Shown in pieces: positions 45,720 through 55,942 of a DNA stretch of 64,000 nt; the first letter of the stretch is position 1, and every line of letters starts with the position of its first letter. A model generated the notes under the pieces. It was not told the DNA's origin. It saw only the letters and a program-made list of their open reading frames with translations, and ran no database searches. This stretch comes from Lithodes maja. Lineage: Eukaryota > Arthropoda > Malacostraca > Decapoda > Lithodidae. Position numbers and translations under genes: made by a program. The stretch is from positions 62,001 to 126,000 of the forward strand of contig JBAKBP010001427.1 in NCBI GenBank assembly GCA_037953745.1. The letters are read 5' to 3'.

Positions 45720-46290
45720 GTTACCGCGTATTATCAAGTATATGTCCATTTTTGAGCCCTTTTAGGCTATGTAGAGTATGTATACGTGTGTAGGCCACCC
45801 ATATAACAATGAATATGCCTCATAGTGACCAAAAATTGCAATATATAAGGGAATTATAAGAGAATTTTTAGGCGGGAATGAAGATGTGTTGGAGGTTTGG
45901 CGGCAATTTATGAGCTGAGTGTGGGGTTTACGCCATACATATCACGTATATCTTGTACGTAGAGCACTGTCATGCTATAATACAGACTTGTACGTATGTA
46001 TACGTGCCATATATCAAAATATATACCGCATATTGACCAATTCATGCGATATTTACGCACATTATCAATGAGTTTCTATGCGTGAACCAAGGTGTGAGTG
46101 AGTTGTGCTGGGAATGAAAGGGGGAGAGGGTGTGTTACGCCATAAATATCACGTAAATCTTGTATTTAGAGCACTGTCATGCTATAATAAAGACATGTAC
46201 GTATGTAGGCGTCCCATATAACAAGGAATATACCGCATATAGCCCAATTGATGCGATATTTACGCAAATTGTGAATGTGTTTCTAGCAGA
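45720..46290. repeat. Three tandem repeats of about 207 bp in the left arm
   Basis: Units start near 45720, 45926 and 46134. Units 2 and 3 share TACGCCATAMATATCACGTA, GAGCACTGTCATGCTATAAT, ATACCGCATAT and TGCGATATTTACGCA; unit 1 is more diverged (GTATACGTGTGTAGGC, CCATATAACAATGAATAT). Subterminal repeats can be transposase-binding arrays, which is inference here. Confidence 0.75.
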
Positions 46291-46302
46291 CGGAAGCCTG
46301 AA

Positions 46303-46395
46303 AGGGTGGGTTGGGGGTGGGGGGGTGGGTGGGGGGTGGGTGGGTGGGAGGGAGGGAGGGAGGCATGCAGGGGTGCAGGGAGGGAGTGAGTGAGT
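46303..46395. repeat. G-rich (GGGTGG/GGGAGG)n tract
   Basis: Many G3-G6 runs in about 90 bp, with G-quadruplex potential on the + strand. Confidence 0.85.
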
Positions 46396-47290
46396 CGTGA
46401 AGAGAAGGAAGGCAGGCAGATCTCTAGATAGATAACCAGCTGTGTGACAATTGTGAAGGCACCCGAGGCGTATGGATGCTTGGGATTTTGAACCTTATGT
46501 CTTCCAGGTGTCTGGTGTTTGTTGCCACCAAGAGTTTTACAATAACATGAGTCAGGAATGGAGAGAGAGAGAGAGAGAGATAGATAGAAACTGAGACATG
46601 CGTATGTCGCACGTATAAATGGACTTCAGAATTGCATTTTTATGCAAGCAGACATTGCATTTTAGACACATGTGAAGTACCACAGAAACATGTAGGCCAT
46701 TGACTGTAAATAAAGTACTATATTATAGACCACCAGCAACGGTGGTCAGTAAACACGTGCAGATTGCCTTTTGCGATAAAGGGCTAAATATAGAATGGTG
46801 TCTCCTTACACTTGCGAAAGGGTAGATTGCCACCAGAGAAACGTTTACTTATTTATTTCCAAGTAATATGCAATCTAAATGTATATTCGAGACCTACTGC
46901 AATTATTTGTATGACAGTCATGACTATGTATAATCCAATATACGCGCGTAGGCGAGACATAAGAAAGCTGGTTGAGCAATTTTCGACACCCACACAGTTA
47001 TTATTCTTTTTTATTTACAATATTATACAATACAAATGTATTTGTGAAGAGTATTTTATCCATTATTGTATTTATACAAATTTTGTTCCCAGACAGAGCT
47101 GCTGTGGCTGGTGTAGCTGGGGCATAAAGGGAGCGGCAAGGGTCACCGCTTGACCGTGTGAAAATGAGTGGAGTCGCACTGAGAGGGGCAATTTTGCTGA
47201 ATGTTTTGGCAATTTTGGACAGAATAAAGTTATATAATTACTAATTCTTGACAGAGACAATCTTTTATAAACCTTGGCATGATATAATTG

Positions 47291-47330
47291 ATAATCCCAT
47301 CAATTTACAAAAGTAAATTGGTGGGATAAT
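47291..47330. repeat. Short hairpin, 18 bp arms
   Basis: 47291-47308 and 47313-47330 pair with 16 of 18 matches around a 4 nt loop (AAAA). Confidence 0.8.
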
Positions 47331-47396
47331 TCATTTTTTTTTGTATATTGTCATTTCGATTGTAGACACGAAGTTTTGAGTGATATTTGGTATGAG

Positions 47397-47474
47397 CTCC
47401 TGTGGCATGGTTGGTAAGGTCGCGGACTGGAAAACTCAAAGTGTGCTAGGGTTGTGTGATCGAATCCAGGAGGG
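47397..47474 (+). repeat. tRNA-Ser-like domain (SINE head or pseudogene)
   Basis: TGGCATGGTTGGTAAGG (A box), CGGACTGGAAAACTC (anticodon-arm-like), a long variable arm GTGTGCTAGGGT, and the B-box-like GATCGAATCC. The ends CTCCTG and CAGGAG pair as a 6 bp acceptor-like stem. The long variable arm suggests a Ser-type ancestor. The anticodon arm is mispaired, so it is probably not functional. Confidence 0.55.
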
Positions 47475-47530
47475 GGTTATGGGGAAGGTTTTATATTGTC
47501 TAGAACATTTTTGATAACATTTTTTTTTTA

Positions 47531-47611
47531 CAAGATCATGCCATTGTATTCAAACAATATGAAATATTCATAGAATATATCATATTGTAAGAATACAATG
47601 ACATGACCTTG
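47531..47611. repeat. Foldback, 32 bp arms
   Basis: 47531-47562 and 47580-47611 pair with about 28 of 32 matches around a 17 nt loop. T-runs flank both sides. Confidence 0.85.
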
Positions 47612-47929
47612 TGTTTTTTTTTTTTTTATTGTTTTTTTTATTATCTTAGTAGGTTTGACAGGATTTGTTGAAACATATTTATTTTTGTACAATTCATTTG
47701 AGGTAAGAAAATAATTATATACACATGACTTTGGCTAATAACAAACATATATATTGATATACTAAAAAAATAAGGCATATTACATGTAAATCTTTGAAAC
47801 TTATAAACTAAATAATGAAACATACAATTATATAGTGTAAAAGCTATATCACAGGGACATCTTTGGAACTTATACATTATATAATATATATGTTACATTA
47901 TGAGGTAGCGTGATCAATTAGGTCAGGTC

Positions 47930-48066
47930 AGGTAAGGTAGGGCGCGAGTCCAGGACAGGGCTGGGCAGGGGGCGAGTCCAGGACAGGGCACGGGGCGAGT
48001 CCAGGGCAGGGCAGGGCAGGGCAGGGCAGGGCAGCGCAGGGCAGGGCAGGGCAGGGCAGGGCAGGG
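47930..48066. repeat. (GGGCA)n minisatellite beside the transposase stop
   Basis: GGCGAGTCCAGGACAGGGC units pass into about 12 tandem GGGCA units ending 7 bp before the transposase stop codon (read on the minus strand, just 3' of it). Confidence 0.9.
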
Positions 48067-48072
48067 CGACAC

Positions 48073-49878
48073 TCAATAATTTTTGAAGGTGTAGTAGTCC
48101 CTGAAGCAGTCACCCAGGCAGAGTGGAACTTTGCACTCTGCGCACATTGAGGTGACTCTTTTTGTGACATGGGGTTTCCTGACACTGGAGCTGCAGACAG
48201 TGCACTGCGCCTGCCTGTGACGAGTGCCAAGCATCTCAGTGTTGATGGGGTAGTGTCTTTCGACACCCAGCTGGATACGGTCAGGAACGTGATCCCCACG
48301 CCATGCCGTACGTCTGTGAGTGGTGGTGCCATACTTCTCCAGGAGTTGGTATGAGACGTTGAACACGAACTCCCGGAATTTAAGTTTCTGGTTTGGGGCC
48401 ATATTCTTTTTTACCAACCACAAGTTGTAGGCGTTCAGCATCGTTATGTCAACAATGTGGAGGAAGAGCTTGTGATACCACTTCACAGTCTTCCTCAGAC
48501 ACTCAACGCCTGACAGCTGACAGTCAGACTTGTCCACCATGTGCATGTTTTTGGTGTAGTCCACTACCATGTCGGGCTTGTAGATGGTCTTCCTGGTTCG
48601 GTAGTGGATTTTGCCAGAATCCATCTGGGCACCTGTGTGGACGGTGGATAGCAGGTGGACGTCTCGCTTATCCTTCCACTTCAGGGCTATCACTTTCCCA
48701 CACTTTTCGAGCTGCTTGAATTTCTGCCCCTTTCGTCGCCTTCTTCGCACATGCCTCTCGCGGTGTTCCTGGGCCAGGTTGTCTTCTGAAGGTGTGTCAC
48801 TGGAGGAGGCATCTGTGAGAGGAATGACATCACCTGTGAATTTTGGCATAAACTTTCTTGTCTTTCTGACAGTCCCACATGACCCCGTTTGGTTGTCATG
48901 AAGAAACTGGCAGAGAGCAGGAGAAGTATACCAGTTGTCAGTGTAGATGATGTGGCCTTTGCCCAGGTAAGGTGCCAACATTTTCCTGACGATGGCACCT
49001 GACATGCCCATGGGGTCATTGGCAGCGGCTTTCGGTATGTCAATGTCAGTGCCTGTGTACACGATCATGTCAAGCACTATTCCAGTTTCGCAGTCACACA
49101 AAACGAAGAGCTTGATTCCGAACCTATGCCTTTTCAAGGGGATATACTGTTTGAAAACAAGACGTCCTTTGAAGAGCACGAGCGACTCATCAATCACCAA
49201 ATTGAGGAAGGGGTAAAAGTATTTCCTATACCTCTCCAACAACATGGTGAACACATTCCGAACTTTCCATATCCTGTCAATCCTGTCAGGATTTTCGTTG
49301 TCTGCAAAGTGCATAAATCTTAGCAGCAACAAAAATCTGTCACGAGTCATGAACTTATTGAAAGTTGGGGTGGCGATGAGAGGGTCGTGCTTCCAATAGT
49401 GTTGCAACACATGCTTCTTGATCAGAGGCATGAGGAACAACAAGGCAAAGAACGTCATAAATTCTTCCACAGTCGTATCCACCCAGCCTCGTATTCTCGC
49501 TTTTGGAGAAAGGACGTCCAATCTGCCAAACACCCACCTGTAGTAGGCGTTTGTTTGGGCAACGATGTACGTCATTACCTCCATATCGAAAAAAAGCGAG
49601 GAAGAAGTCGCTTTCGTTCGCTTGATCGTCACAGGGCCAGTCGTCAGTTGTTCCTGATGTCCCAGGATTGAACTGGGGCACGTCAGGTACAAAATTGACC
49701 CCGTCAGACCAATCGAACGAAGGCAAGCCAGGGATCGGAATGTCGTCTGCGTCTGCTTCATCGTCTGAAATATCGCTTCCATGGTCGCGATACAGCACTT
49801 CATCATCATCACCCTCCTCTTCACTAGACAGACGATGACCTTCCTCATTTTCGTCACCGACGTCTGACTCACTCCCAC
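48073..49878 (-). CDS. piggyBac-type transposase, catalytic core and C-terminal Cys-rich domain
   Basis: A 601-codon ORF; homology is clear from about residue 95 (RWVFGRLDVLSP). An RNase H-like core has the catalytic triad Asp230 (VIDESLVLFKGR), Asp314 (YTDNWYTSP) and Asp406 (KRDVHLLSTVH), with spacing like known piggyBac proteins. MVDKSDCQL follows, then a C-terminal cross-brace zinc domain (CTVCSSS ... CAECKVPLC). All catalytic residues are present. The first 90 residues of this frame overlap the true N-terminal reading in another frame; a shift at a 7-base A-run (+ 49589-49595) joins them. The enzyme would cut and paste at TTAA. Confidence 0.92.
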   Translation of the reverse strand: MGVSQTSVTKMRKVIVCLVKRRVMMMKCCIATMEAIFQTMKQTQTTFRSLACLRSIGLTGSILYLTCPSSILGHQEQLTTGPVTIKRTKATSSSLFFDMEVMTYIVAQTNAYYRWVFGRLDVLSPKARIRGWVDTTVEEFMTFFALLFLMPLIKKHVLQHYWKHDPLIATPTFNKFMTRDRFLLLLRFMHFADNENPDRIDRIWKVRNVFTMLLERYRKYFYPFLNLVIDESLVLFKGRLVFKQYIPLKRHRFGIKLFVLCDCETGIVLDMIVYTGTDIDIPKAAANDPMGMSGAIVRKMLAPYLGKGHIIYTDNWYTSPALCQFLHDNQTGSCGTVRKTRKFMPKFTGDVIPLTDASSSDTPSEDNLAQEHRERHVRRRRRKGQKFKQLEKCGKVIALKWKDKRDVHLLSTVHTGAQMDSGKIHYRTRKTIYKPDMVVDYTKNMHMVDKSDCQLSGVECLRKTVKWYHKLFLHIVDITMLNAYNLWLVKKNMAPNQKLKFREFVFNVSYQLLEKYGTTTHRRTAWRGDHVPDRIQLGVERHYPINTEMLGTRHRQAQCTVCSSSVRKPHVTKRVTSMCAECKVPLCLGDCFRDYYTFKNY

Positions 49879-50839
49879 TGTCCACTCCCAAATCCCCCCA
49901 CCCTTGGTCCCGTGCTAGGGCTTCGTCGTCAAAACCTGGGCTGCCAATGTCCTGCGAATCACCATCAAACAGCAGGGCGGCATATTTTGATGGTGTCAGA
50001 GTTTTCCGGGTCACTTTTGCACGCGAGGGTGTCTCATGGACAGGGACAGCAGAGGTGGCGGCAGGGGCGGCGGCAGGGGCGGCGGCAGGGGCGGCGGCAG
50101 AGGCGGCGGCAGGGGCAGCAGTGGTGCGTGGCCTTGATGGCAAGATGATGGTGGTGCCTGTCGCCCTTCTCTCTGTTCCTTGGGCAGCGGCGGCAGGGGC
50201 GGCAGGGGCAGCAGGGGCAACAGGCAACAGGGGCAGCAGGGCCGGCAGGGACACCAGGGACAGCAGGGCCAGCAGTCGCTTTCCCTCTCCCCTTCCCCTT
50301 CCCCTTCCCTGTTCCTTGGGCAGGGGCGGCAGGGGCGGCAGGGGCAGCAGGGGCGGCAGCGGCAGCCGGGCCAGGGGCGGCGGCGGCAGCCGGGCCAGGG
50401 GCGGCGGCTGGTGGTGGTGGTGGTGGTAGGGGCACTGTGGCTGGCGTACGGGATCTCTTCCCTACGCCCGTGCCTTTAATTTTTCCTGCCCCCGCAGGTT
50501 TTGCAGCCCTAGGGCGGCCTCCTGCGTCGCTGGTACCGGTGGCAGGGGTGGCAGGGGTGGCAGTGGTGGTAGTGGTGGTGGTAGTGGTTGTTGCAGTGGC
50601 CTGGGTCGTGGTGGCAGTGTCCCGAAAGACCAATGACCTCTGTGCCATTGCCCTGCTTGCACGTGTTTTTCGTGCTTTGGGTGCTGGTGTTTCGTCCTCA
50701 GAGCTGTAGGGCGTGTCGTACTGGTAGCTAGGGTCTTTGGCAGCCACCCTCTGCCTTCCACGGCGGCTAACACCACCAGAAGGAGGGCTGGTTGTGTCAT
50801 CAGGGAGCGAGCGTGAGGGACGTGTGGGCTCCATGACTA
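49596..50839 (-). pseudogene. N-terminal region of the piggyBac transposase, frameshifted, Ala/Pro-rich
   Basis: Probable start MEPTRPSRSLPDD at 50839. The reading goes through a Thr-tract and long Ala/Pro blocks (about 50290-50580), changes frame in a GGCAGGGGC tract near 50250, continues with more Ala/Pro, then TPSKYAALLFD and an acidic stretch (SESDVGDENEEG, SSEEEGDDDE), and reaches DFFLAFF where the frame is lost again near 49595. Acidic, disordered N-termini are usual in piggyBac proteins, but this one is unusually long and repetitive. Confidence 0.75.
49990..50430. repeat. GC-rich (GGCAGGGGC)n coding minisatellite
   Basis: Tandem 9-12 bp GGCGGCAGGGGC units on + encode Ala/Pro on the minus strand. 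Copy-number slippage here coincides with the frame change near 50250. Confidence 0.85.
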
Positions 50840-51566
50840 GTGCGTGGTTACTGGCGCGGTGGTGCTTGCACAAGTGCGGGGCGAGCGTTTGGCAGGGTGG
50901 TATCGAGAGTTGACATGTAGTACTATATCCACACCAATTTTCAGCCGCCTGACTATAAACGCGCGGTTTTGGTACACGTTCAAATGCTCTGCTCTTTAGA
51001 GTCTCCCCGCAGCTCCCGGGTTAACTCCAAGTGACGTAAATTGTTTGTTTTGGGTACCATTAGATGATTTTAAATATTCATTAGTGAACACCGTATACTT
51101 GTATGTCTACAGCTACGTAAAATCGTCAAACTTCAACATAAAACTGATAAGACATATTTCGTTAGTACTCTGTGATAATAGTAACGTAATGAGGTATTTG
51201 TATTGAAACAGTAAATTGTGCAGGAACATTTTTTCCCATTCAAACAGTTTCGCGAACGATTAAATTACCTATAGCAGTGTTCAGATACCTGACCCAGACT
51301 TGAGATTCATTATTTTACCTCTTGGTCATCGTTACAAATGGTGCATATCTTTTTACGCTATTTGGATTATAATAATTAGCAGTTTTCTTCTAATTGCAAA
51401 ATATCATTACCAATTTTATGTTACTTTGATTTTGTAATTATTCATATGTGATTAGGTCATTAGATATCTCCTCTTTACCTTTTTTACTTGGTAATCATTC
51501 ATATTATGTATCATATGTTTTGTGCTGAGCTCAGAACCCTGTTTTGCTACATTTCTAAATAACCAT

Positions 51567-53370
51567 TGTTACGGCTGGATCGGCAATACATATTCGGGAT
51601 TCTTGATCGTAGGACAGAAATGGCTTATGTGACAACGACACGCTCGATTCCAGTCCCAAATACTATATGCTCCAGACAACAAAAGCACCAACGCCCTACA
51701 GAGTTATCGTCTATGGTAACGAGGTACCTTAACTCGGCGAAAGTGTACAACAGGGGTAGGCTATGAGGCTAAACTCCCTCAGACATTTATAGGTTACGTT
51801 ATTACTAAAGAAATGCAATACTCAAGAAACTACGTTAATATTAAGCCTCTAATAATGTAGAATAGAAGCAGGCTAAAGGTATGACAGTGAAATGCTAAAT
51901 GACAAATGTACACGCCTACTTGAAAGCGCGTGCACTAGAATAACTGTCCCCTACTAACATGCACTAGCATGTAGCATACAAGATGTTCATGATCCAGTAG
52001 ATACCTAATAATACACATGGAAGGAACATAAATAGTAGTCACTTATTATAAGAATGAATCTATACTTGGAATAACTAAAAGGTTGCAGGCAACAGTACTG
52101 CGCCGGTAGCCTACTACCGCATAGGCTACTTCGCTTCTCTCACTCTGTCTCCCCTCTGAGTCCGTATGCGCCCTACGCAACGGAACTCCGGACACAGCAG
52201 CAAAACGACAGTGCAGTTAATTGATACATGAAAGTATTAATAGTGTTGTCTTGTGTGTGAGTAATGTGTACTGTAAAGTGTTACATACATAAACTTAAAG
52301 AGAGCTGCAATGCATAGTAAAATAAAGATACAACCCACTCATCATCCCCATGTGTTCTAGCTAGCAGGCCAAGTCACAGGAACAACGAGTCCCAGCACCG
52401 AAAGCGAGAACCCAGGAAAAGACTGCAGAGAACACAAGGACAGATAAATTACGTTACTCTACTATACCGGCACTACGAGCGAGCTGTAGTCTCTGGTACT
52501 GCACTCGCTCCTGGCTCGGTAGGCAAATCAGGGCTAAGTCCTCACCCCTCTACAGACAACTCCTGGGCATGGTCGGGCTCTTACACATGGCACTAGTCTA
52601 GTCACAAATTGGATGATGAGCTGGGCATATAACTCGTGAACATGTAGAACGTTCACCAACTATCCTCATCAAGAAGATCGCTGTTCACATTAACCCCTTA
52701 AATCTAATACATGTAAATATATGCTTGTCCTAAGAGTAATACGAGAGGTGAGTGCTGAAACTCCTTTAGGACCTCAAGGGAAGGTTATGCATTTAAATAG
52801 AGAGAAGAATGAAATGAGAGTAATGTCGTCAGAGAGAAAGAGTGCAACCGTGAGAAATTGGGAGAGAGGGCAAGGGATGTTAGAATCTCAAAGGTTCTAG
52901 GCAACCTGGTCATAGAGCACACAGCGAGCCTCCAGGCAATGTGCTGTACGACAACATGGGCAGCCCAGACAGCATAGGCAGGCGGCAATGTACTACCAAC
53001 CCTGTCGCACCTAGCTATAAGCGCAGGGCTGCCAACCGGTCCATACGTCTGGCAACCACCCCCCCGGCAGCGTGGCGCACCGCTACCCTCTCGCTCTGAA
53101 GTCTAACTCACTCTCTCTCTCTGAATTCCTATCATCTCATCTATCAACTTCTCTATTGATACTACATATTAAATGGAAGGTCTCGACATGGCTTAAAACA
53201 AAACCCACCACTGGTTAGCAAATGACGAGACCTTTGCAGAGATACAAAGAACATAGTTATACGTTGTCACACTCAATATAAGCAGCCAGCATGGTACACG
53301 GTCCGTGACGGTACAGTGGAGTACCAAGGAGTACAATCAGGTTACGTTGCTACGCACTGGGTGCGTCACA
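51567..53370 (-). mobile_element. Solo LTR of a Gmr1-type gypsy element
   Basis: On + it starts TGTTACG and ends GCGTCACA, the same termini as element 2 (TGTTACG ... CGTCACA), with a 4 bp duplication CCAT at 51563-51566 and 53371-53374. A CTCTCTCTCTGAATTCCTATCAT...GACATGG segment near the end parallels the element 2 LTR (TCTCTCAAATCCTATCAT...GACATGG). It is 1804 bp long, and no internal region is present, implying LTR-LTR recombination. Confidence 0.82.
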
Positions 53371-53489
53371 CCATTTATCTCCGTTACAATATATTTTTGG
53401 TAAAAATAGAATAGAAATATGTGTATTATATATTTTTATCAATGTGGTCGTCATACTCTGGCAGTGTTGTTTTAAAACACCCTGTATAT

Positions 53490-53515
53490 TATATATATAT
53501 ATATATATATATAAT
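53490..53515. repeat. (TA)n microsatellite
   Basis: Abuts the inverted terminus ending at 53484. Confidence 0.9.
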
Positions 53516-53519
53516 TTTT

Positions 53520-53920
53520 GTTTCTTTCTATATTCCAACTACTCCCTCTCGGGCATAGGCTGAGAGCCTGCTCATTCAACCGCTGAACACGGTGAGGCCC
53601 GTGAGGTCTTGTTTCAGTCTAGGGATTGAGACATGCGAAGCACCCCAGCTCGAAGCAACCCCACCTTTGAAGCTGCTCCGCCTCTGCGCTTCACCGTCTC
53701 TTCCCCAGACTCGGAACCTCACTCTCAGAACGCCACCTATTGAGCAATTAACTCAATAGGCATTGCCCCACTGTAGCATATTTTGAATATGGGAATATTC
53801 ATCCAATGCTATTTAATCAGGGAACAATGAGGGTATTTTGTTTGGCATTTCGGTGTGCTGTGGTAATGCACTGAAACTAGGTACAGCACAAATTCCATAC
53901 CAATAATACCTTCCCATTGA
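53520..53920. other. No gene; small hairpin
   Basis: GC-richer stretch with CTATTGAG-CAATTAA-CTCAATAG at 53738-53760. It may be the body of the tRNA-like repeat that follows. Confidence 0.4.
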
Positions 53921-53925
53921 CATAT

Positions 53926-53985
53926 TGGGATTCAAACCCGGGTCCATTGGATTACCAGTCCAGTGGCAAGACCACTCTGCCACAT
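53926..53985 (-). repeat. tRNA-like domain (SINE head)
   Basis: The minus strand reads TGGCAGAGTGG (A box, + 53972-53982) and GGGTTTGAATCCC (B box, + 53927-53939) at tRNA spacing, with CTGGACTGGTAATCCAATGG between. No acceptor stem closes it. Confidence 0.6.
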
Positions 53986-54067
53986 ATATATAGCTAGCGT
54001 ATGTGCACTTCAAAACACTTATAAGTTTGGCAAACAATTAGTGACAGGTTGACACAATTAATAGAAA

Positions 54068-54166
54068 CACCGTTCGAGGAGGACCACTTTATTGACAACG
54101 TTTTGTAGATAGTTGAAAAAGCTATGTGCAAAAAGTTGTCAATAAAGTGCTCCTCCTCAAATGGTG
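54068..54166. repeat. Foldback element, 32 bp arms
   Basis: 54068-54099 and 54135-54166 pair with 29 of 32 matches around a 35 nt loop. The arms hold GAGGAGGA and CACTTTATTGACAAC. Confidence 0.85.
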
Positions 54167-54345
54167 CTGCTAGTCATTCAAATAGTGATAGACCAAGGAC
54201 GAAATAAAAACAGTGTATTTTTTTCAGCTGTATAATAATACATCATATTTTTACCATAAGTAACCCTTTCAATCTGACGACTCTGTTTTTCCTTTTCATT
54301 CCAGCCACCTTTCTCGCACTTTTTCCATCCGAAGGTGACTTTTAA

Positions 54346-54555
54346 CCCTTTGAGTACGGTACCAACGACGTATATTATATTGTATTCTAGCTGTATATAC
54401 ACGATATTATGCGGCTTAGGAAGGATCTGTGTGGTAGTTAAAAGAGTTGGTTTTGATAGTGAAGACCTGCTTATTGCTAGAGGTCCTTCCTAAGCTGTAT
54501 ACAATTGTCTAGTCATTGCCAGAATATAATTAATAGGTCACCGGTACTGAACGGG
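54346..54555. mobile_element. Small TTAA-type MITE, family P3
   Basis: 210 bp preceded by TTAA (54342-54345) and followed by TAAA. The ends CCCTTTGAGTACGGTACC and (complement) CCCGTTCAGTACCGGTGACC are inverted with mismatches. The interior folds further (CTTAGGAAGGA / TCCTTCCTAAG). Confidence 0.6.
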
Positions 54556-54559
54556 TAAA

Positions 54560-55882
54560 TATTTTATTTTGCGCCAGATACATAGGTAGAGCCTCTTCCA
54601 ATAAAAGGGTAGAATGATATATATATATATATGGGTAAGTTAGATACATTTCAGAAAATATACATTAACAAGAATTAATATACTACTACAATCTTTGTTT
54701 CAATAGCCTAATAACTAGTTGCTACACGTAAAAAGTAATTATTTAACATAATATTTTGTTTTTGCTATCATGTCATATCGCAAGCCATTATTGTTTTTAC
54801 CTCCCATCTTACTCCATAGCACACCATTTTTTGTGCACTTAGTTTTTTCAGTGTATATACCTTATATAGTAATCTACTTATACCTCTTCATATTTCGATA
54901 TCCATTAATCTATATCTATCGAGAGACATATTTCCCTGGCTGCCATATTGTTTCTGACTCCCAGAACCCCCTATGTCGCCACTCTCTATATAAAGGCACT
55001 CGAGTACTGGGGTCATGTCAATTAAACTCTCTAACAGAATGAATTACTGTCAGTGTTCTACGGAATGAACTACACGTCATGCAGCCAACGTACTGTATAT
55101 ATAAACGACTTTGTTATGGCTTTACCCAGGCATTATTTATTCAGCTTAGTAATATTAACTCACAGCGTACATGGTTCATGAGCATACTTCTTAGAAAACG
55201 TCAGAAATCAAAAGTCCAATTTCGACAAGCGCCTAAGGTAGTAAACAACACGCTTAACACTATCCGGTCCGACCTCTTGTGGGTTAAAATATTTTCTTTA
55301 ATCAGTTTTGAAGATTTTGCGTGTGTTTACAATTTCCAAACGAGGTATCATAGTTTGTCCTCTAGGCTAATAAAAACTTCTTAGACCTAATTGAAAATAA
55401 AACAAATATCCACTCAGACCCCCTTCACGCTAACTATTTAATTTTGTCGATAAATATATGGCCCGGCCGAAGGCCGAATTGTTGCAAGTTACAGGTTCTC
55501 TACCGCTCCCCAAGAAGAAAAGAAAAACAAAAATGACACCGGAATGAGGTGAAGTGGCTTATTATTACCAAACTAAGGAAATGACACATCTTGAGATCTC
55601 GAAACTAATAGAAAGAAACGGGGGAATTCCAGTAACACCCCTCCTCGGACCAATAACCTTAACCTCCTCAGTGACATAATATACCAAAAGTAAGAGCATA
55701 TTACCCCCCCAAAGCTCTGTTGTAAGCCGCCCCAAGCCCCGGACCTCCTGCCCGCCACGCACCTTCATAATTCGGAAGGAACGGGATTGGGTACACTTCC
55801 CCCTCCAGCGATTCCTAAACACTACTCTCGTATCTTACAGGATGGGGGTCATTGGGGGAGGGGGATTAGACTTGGCTGGTGA

Positions 55883-55885
<3 letters not shown>
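54560..55885. other. No recognisable gene
   Basis: AT-rich. Short ORFs (54770-55042, 55079-55384) have no family signatures. Confidence 0.5.

Positions 55886-55886
<1 letters not shown>

Positions 55887-55942
<56 letters not shown>

Larger units (their letters stand above)
45420..51020 (-). mobile_element. piggyBac-type DNA transposon (boundaries tentative)
   Basis: Holds the transposase at 48073-50839. The right boundary is CCCGGG followed by TTAA (51021-51024). The only TTAA in the non-coding DNA between 45416 and 48060 is at 45416-45419, followed by CCTCTCCGCGG. The termini share only CC plus a GC-rich composition, so the left end is uncertain. The right end (complement CCCGGGAGCTGCGG) resembles the termini of the P2 MITEs. 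The left arm has 207 bp subterminal direct repeats. Confidence 0.55.
45021..53484. mobile_element. Candidate TIR DNA element hosting a piggyBac and a solo LTR
   Basis: 45021-45048 and the complement of 53457-53484 match at 27 of 28 bases, beginning CAGGGTGTTTT and including AACAACACTGCCAGA. Both ends abut TA microsatellites, compatible with a TA target. Subtracting the putative piggyBac element (45420-51020) and the solo LTR (51567-53370) leaves about 1 kb, a usual size for a Tc1/mariner-type relic or MITE. No transposase is recognisable in the remainder, so two unrelated solitary copies of a repeat remain possible. Confidence 0.5.

Noticed and set aside
50180..50709. Gly/Arg/Val-rich ORFs on the + strand
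   Set aside because: Antisense readings of the Ala/Pro/Thr-coding minisatellite of the transposase.
53926..53985. Functional tRNA gene on the minus strand
   Set aside because: Good A and B boxes but no acceptor stem; treated as a tRNA-derived repeat.
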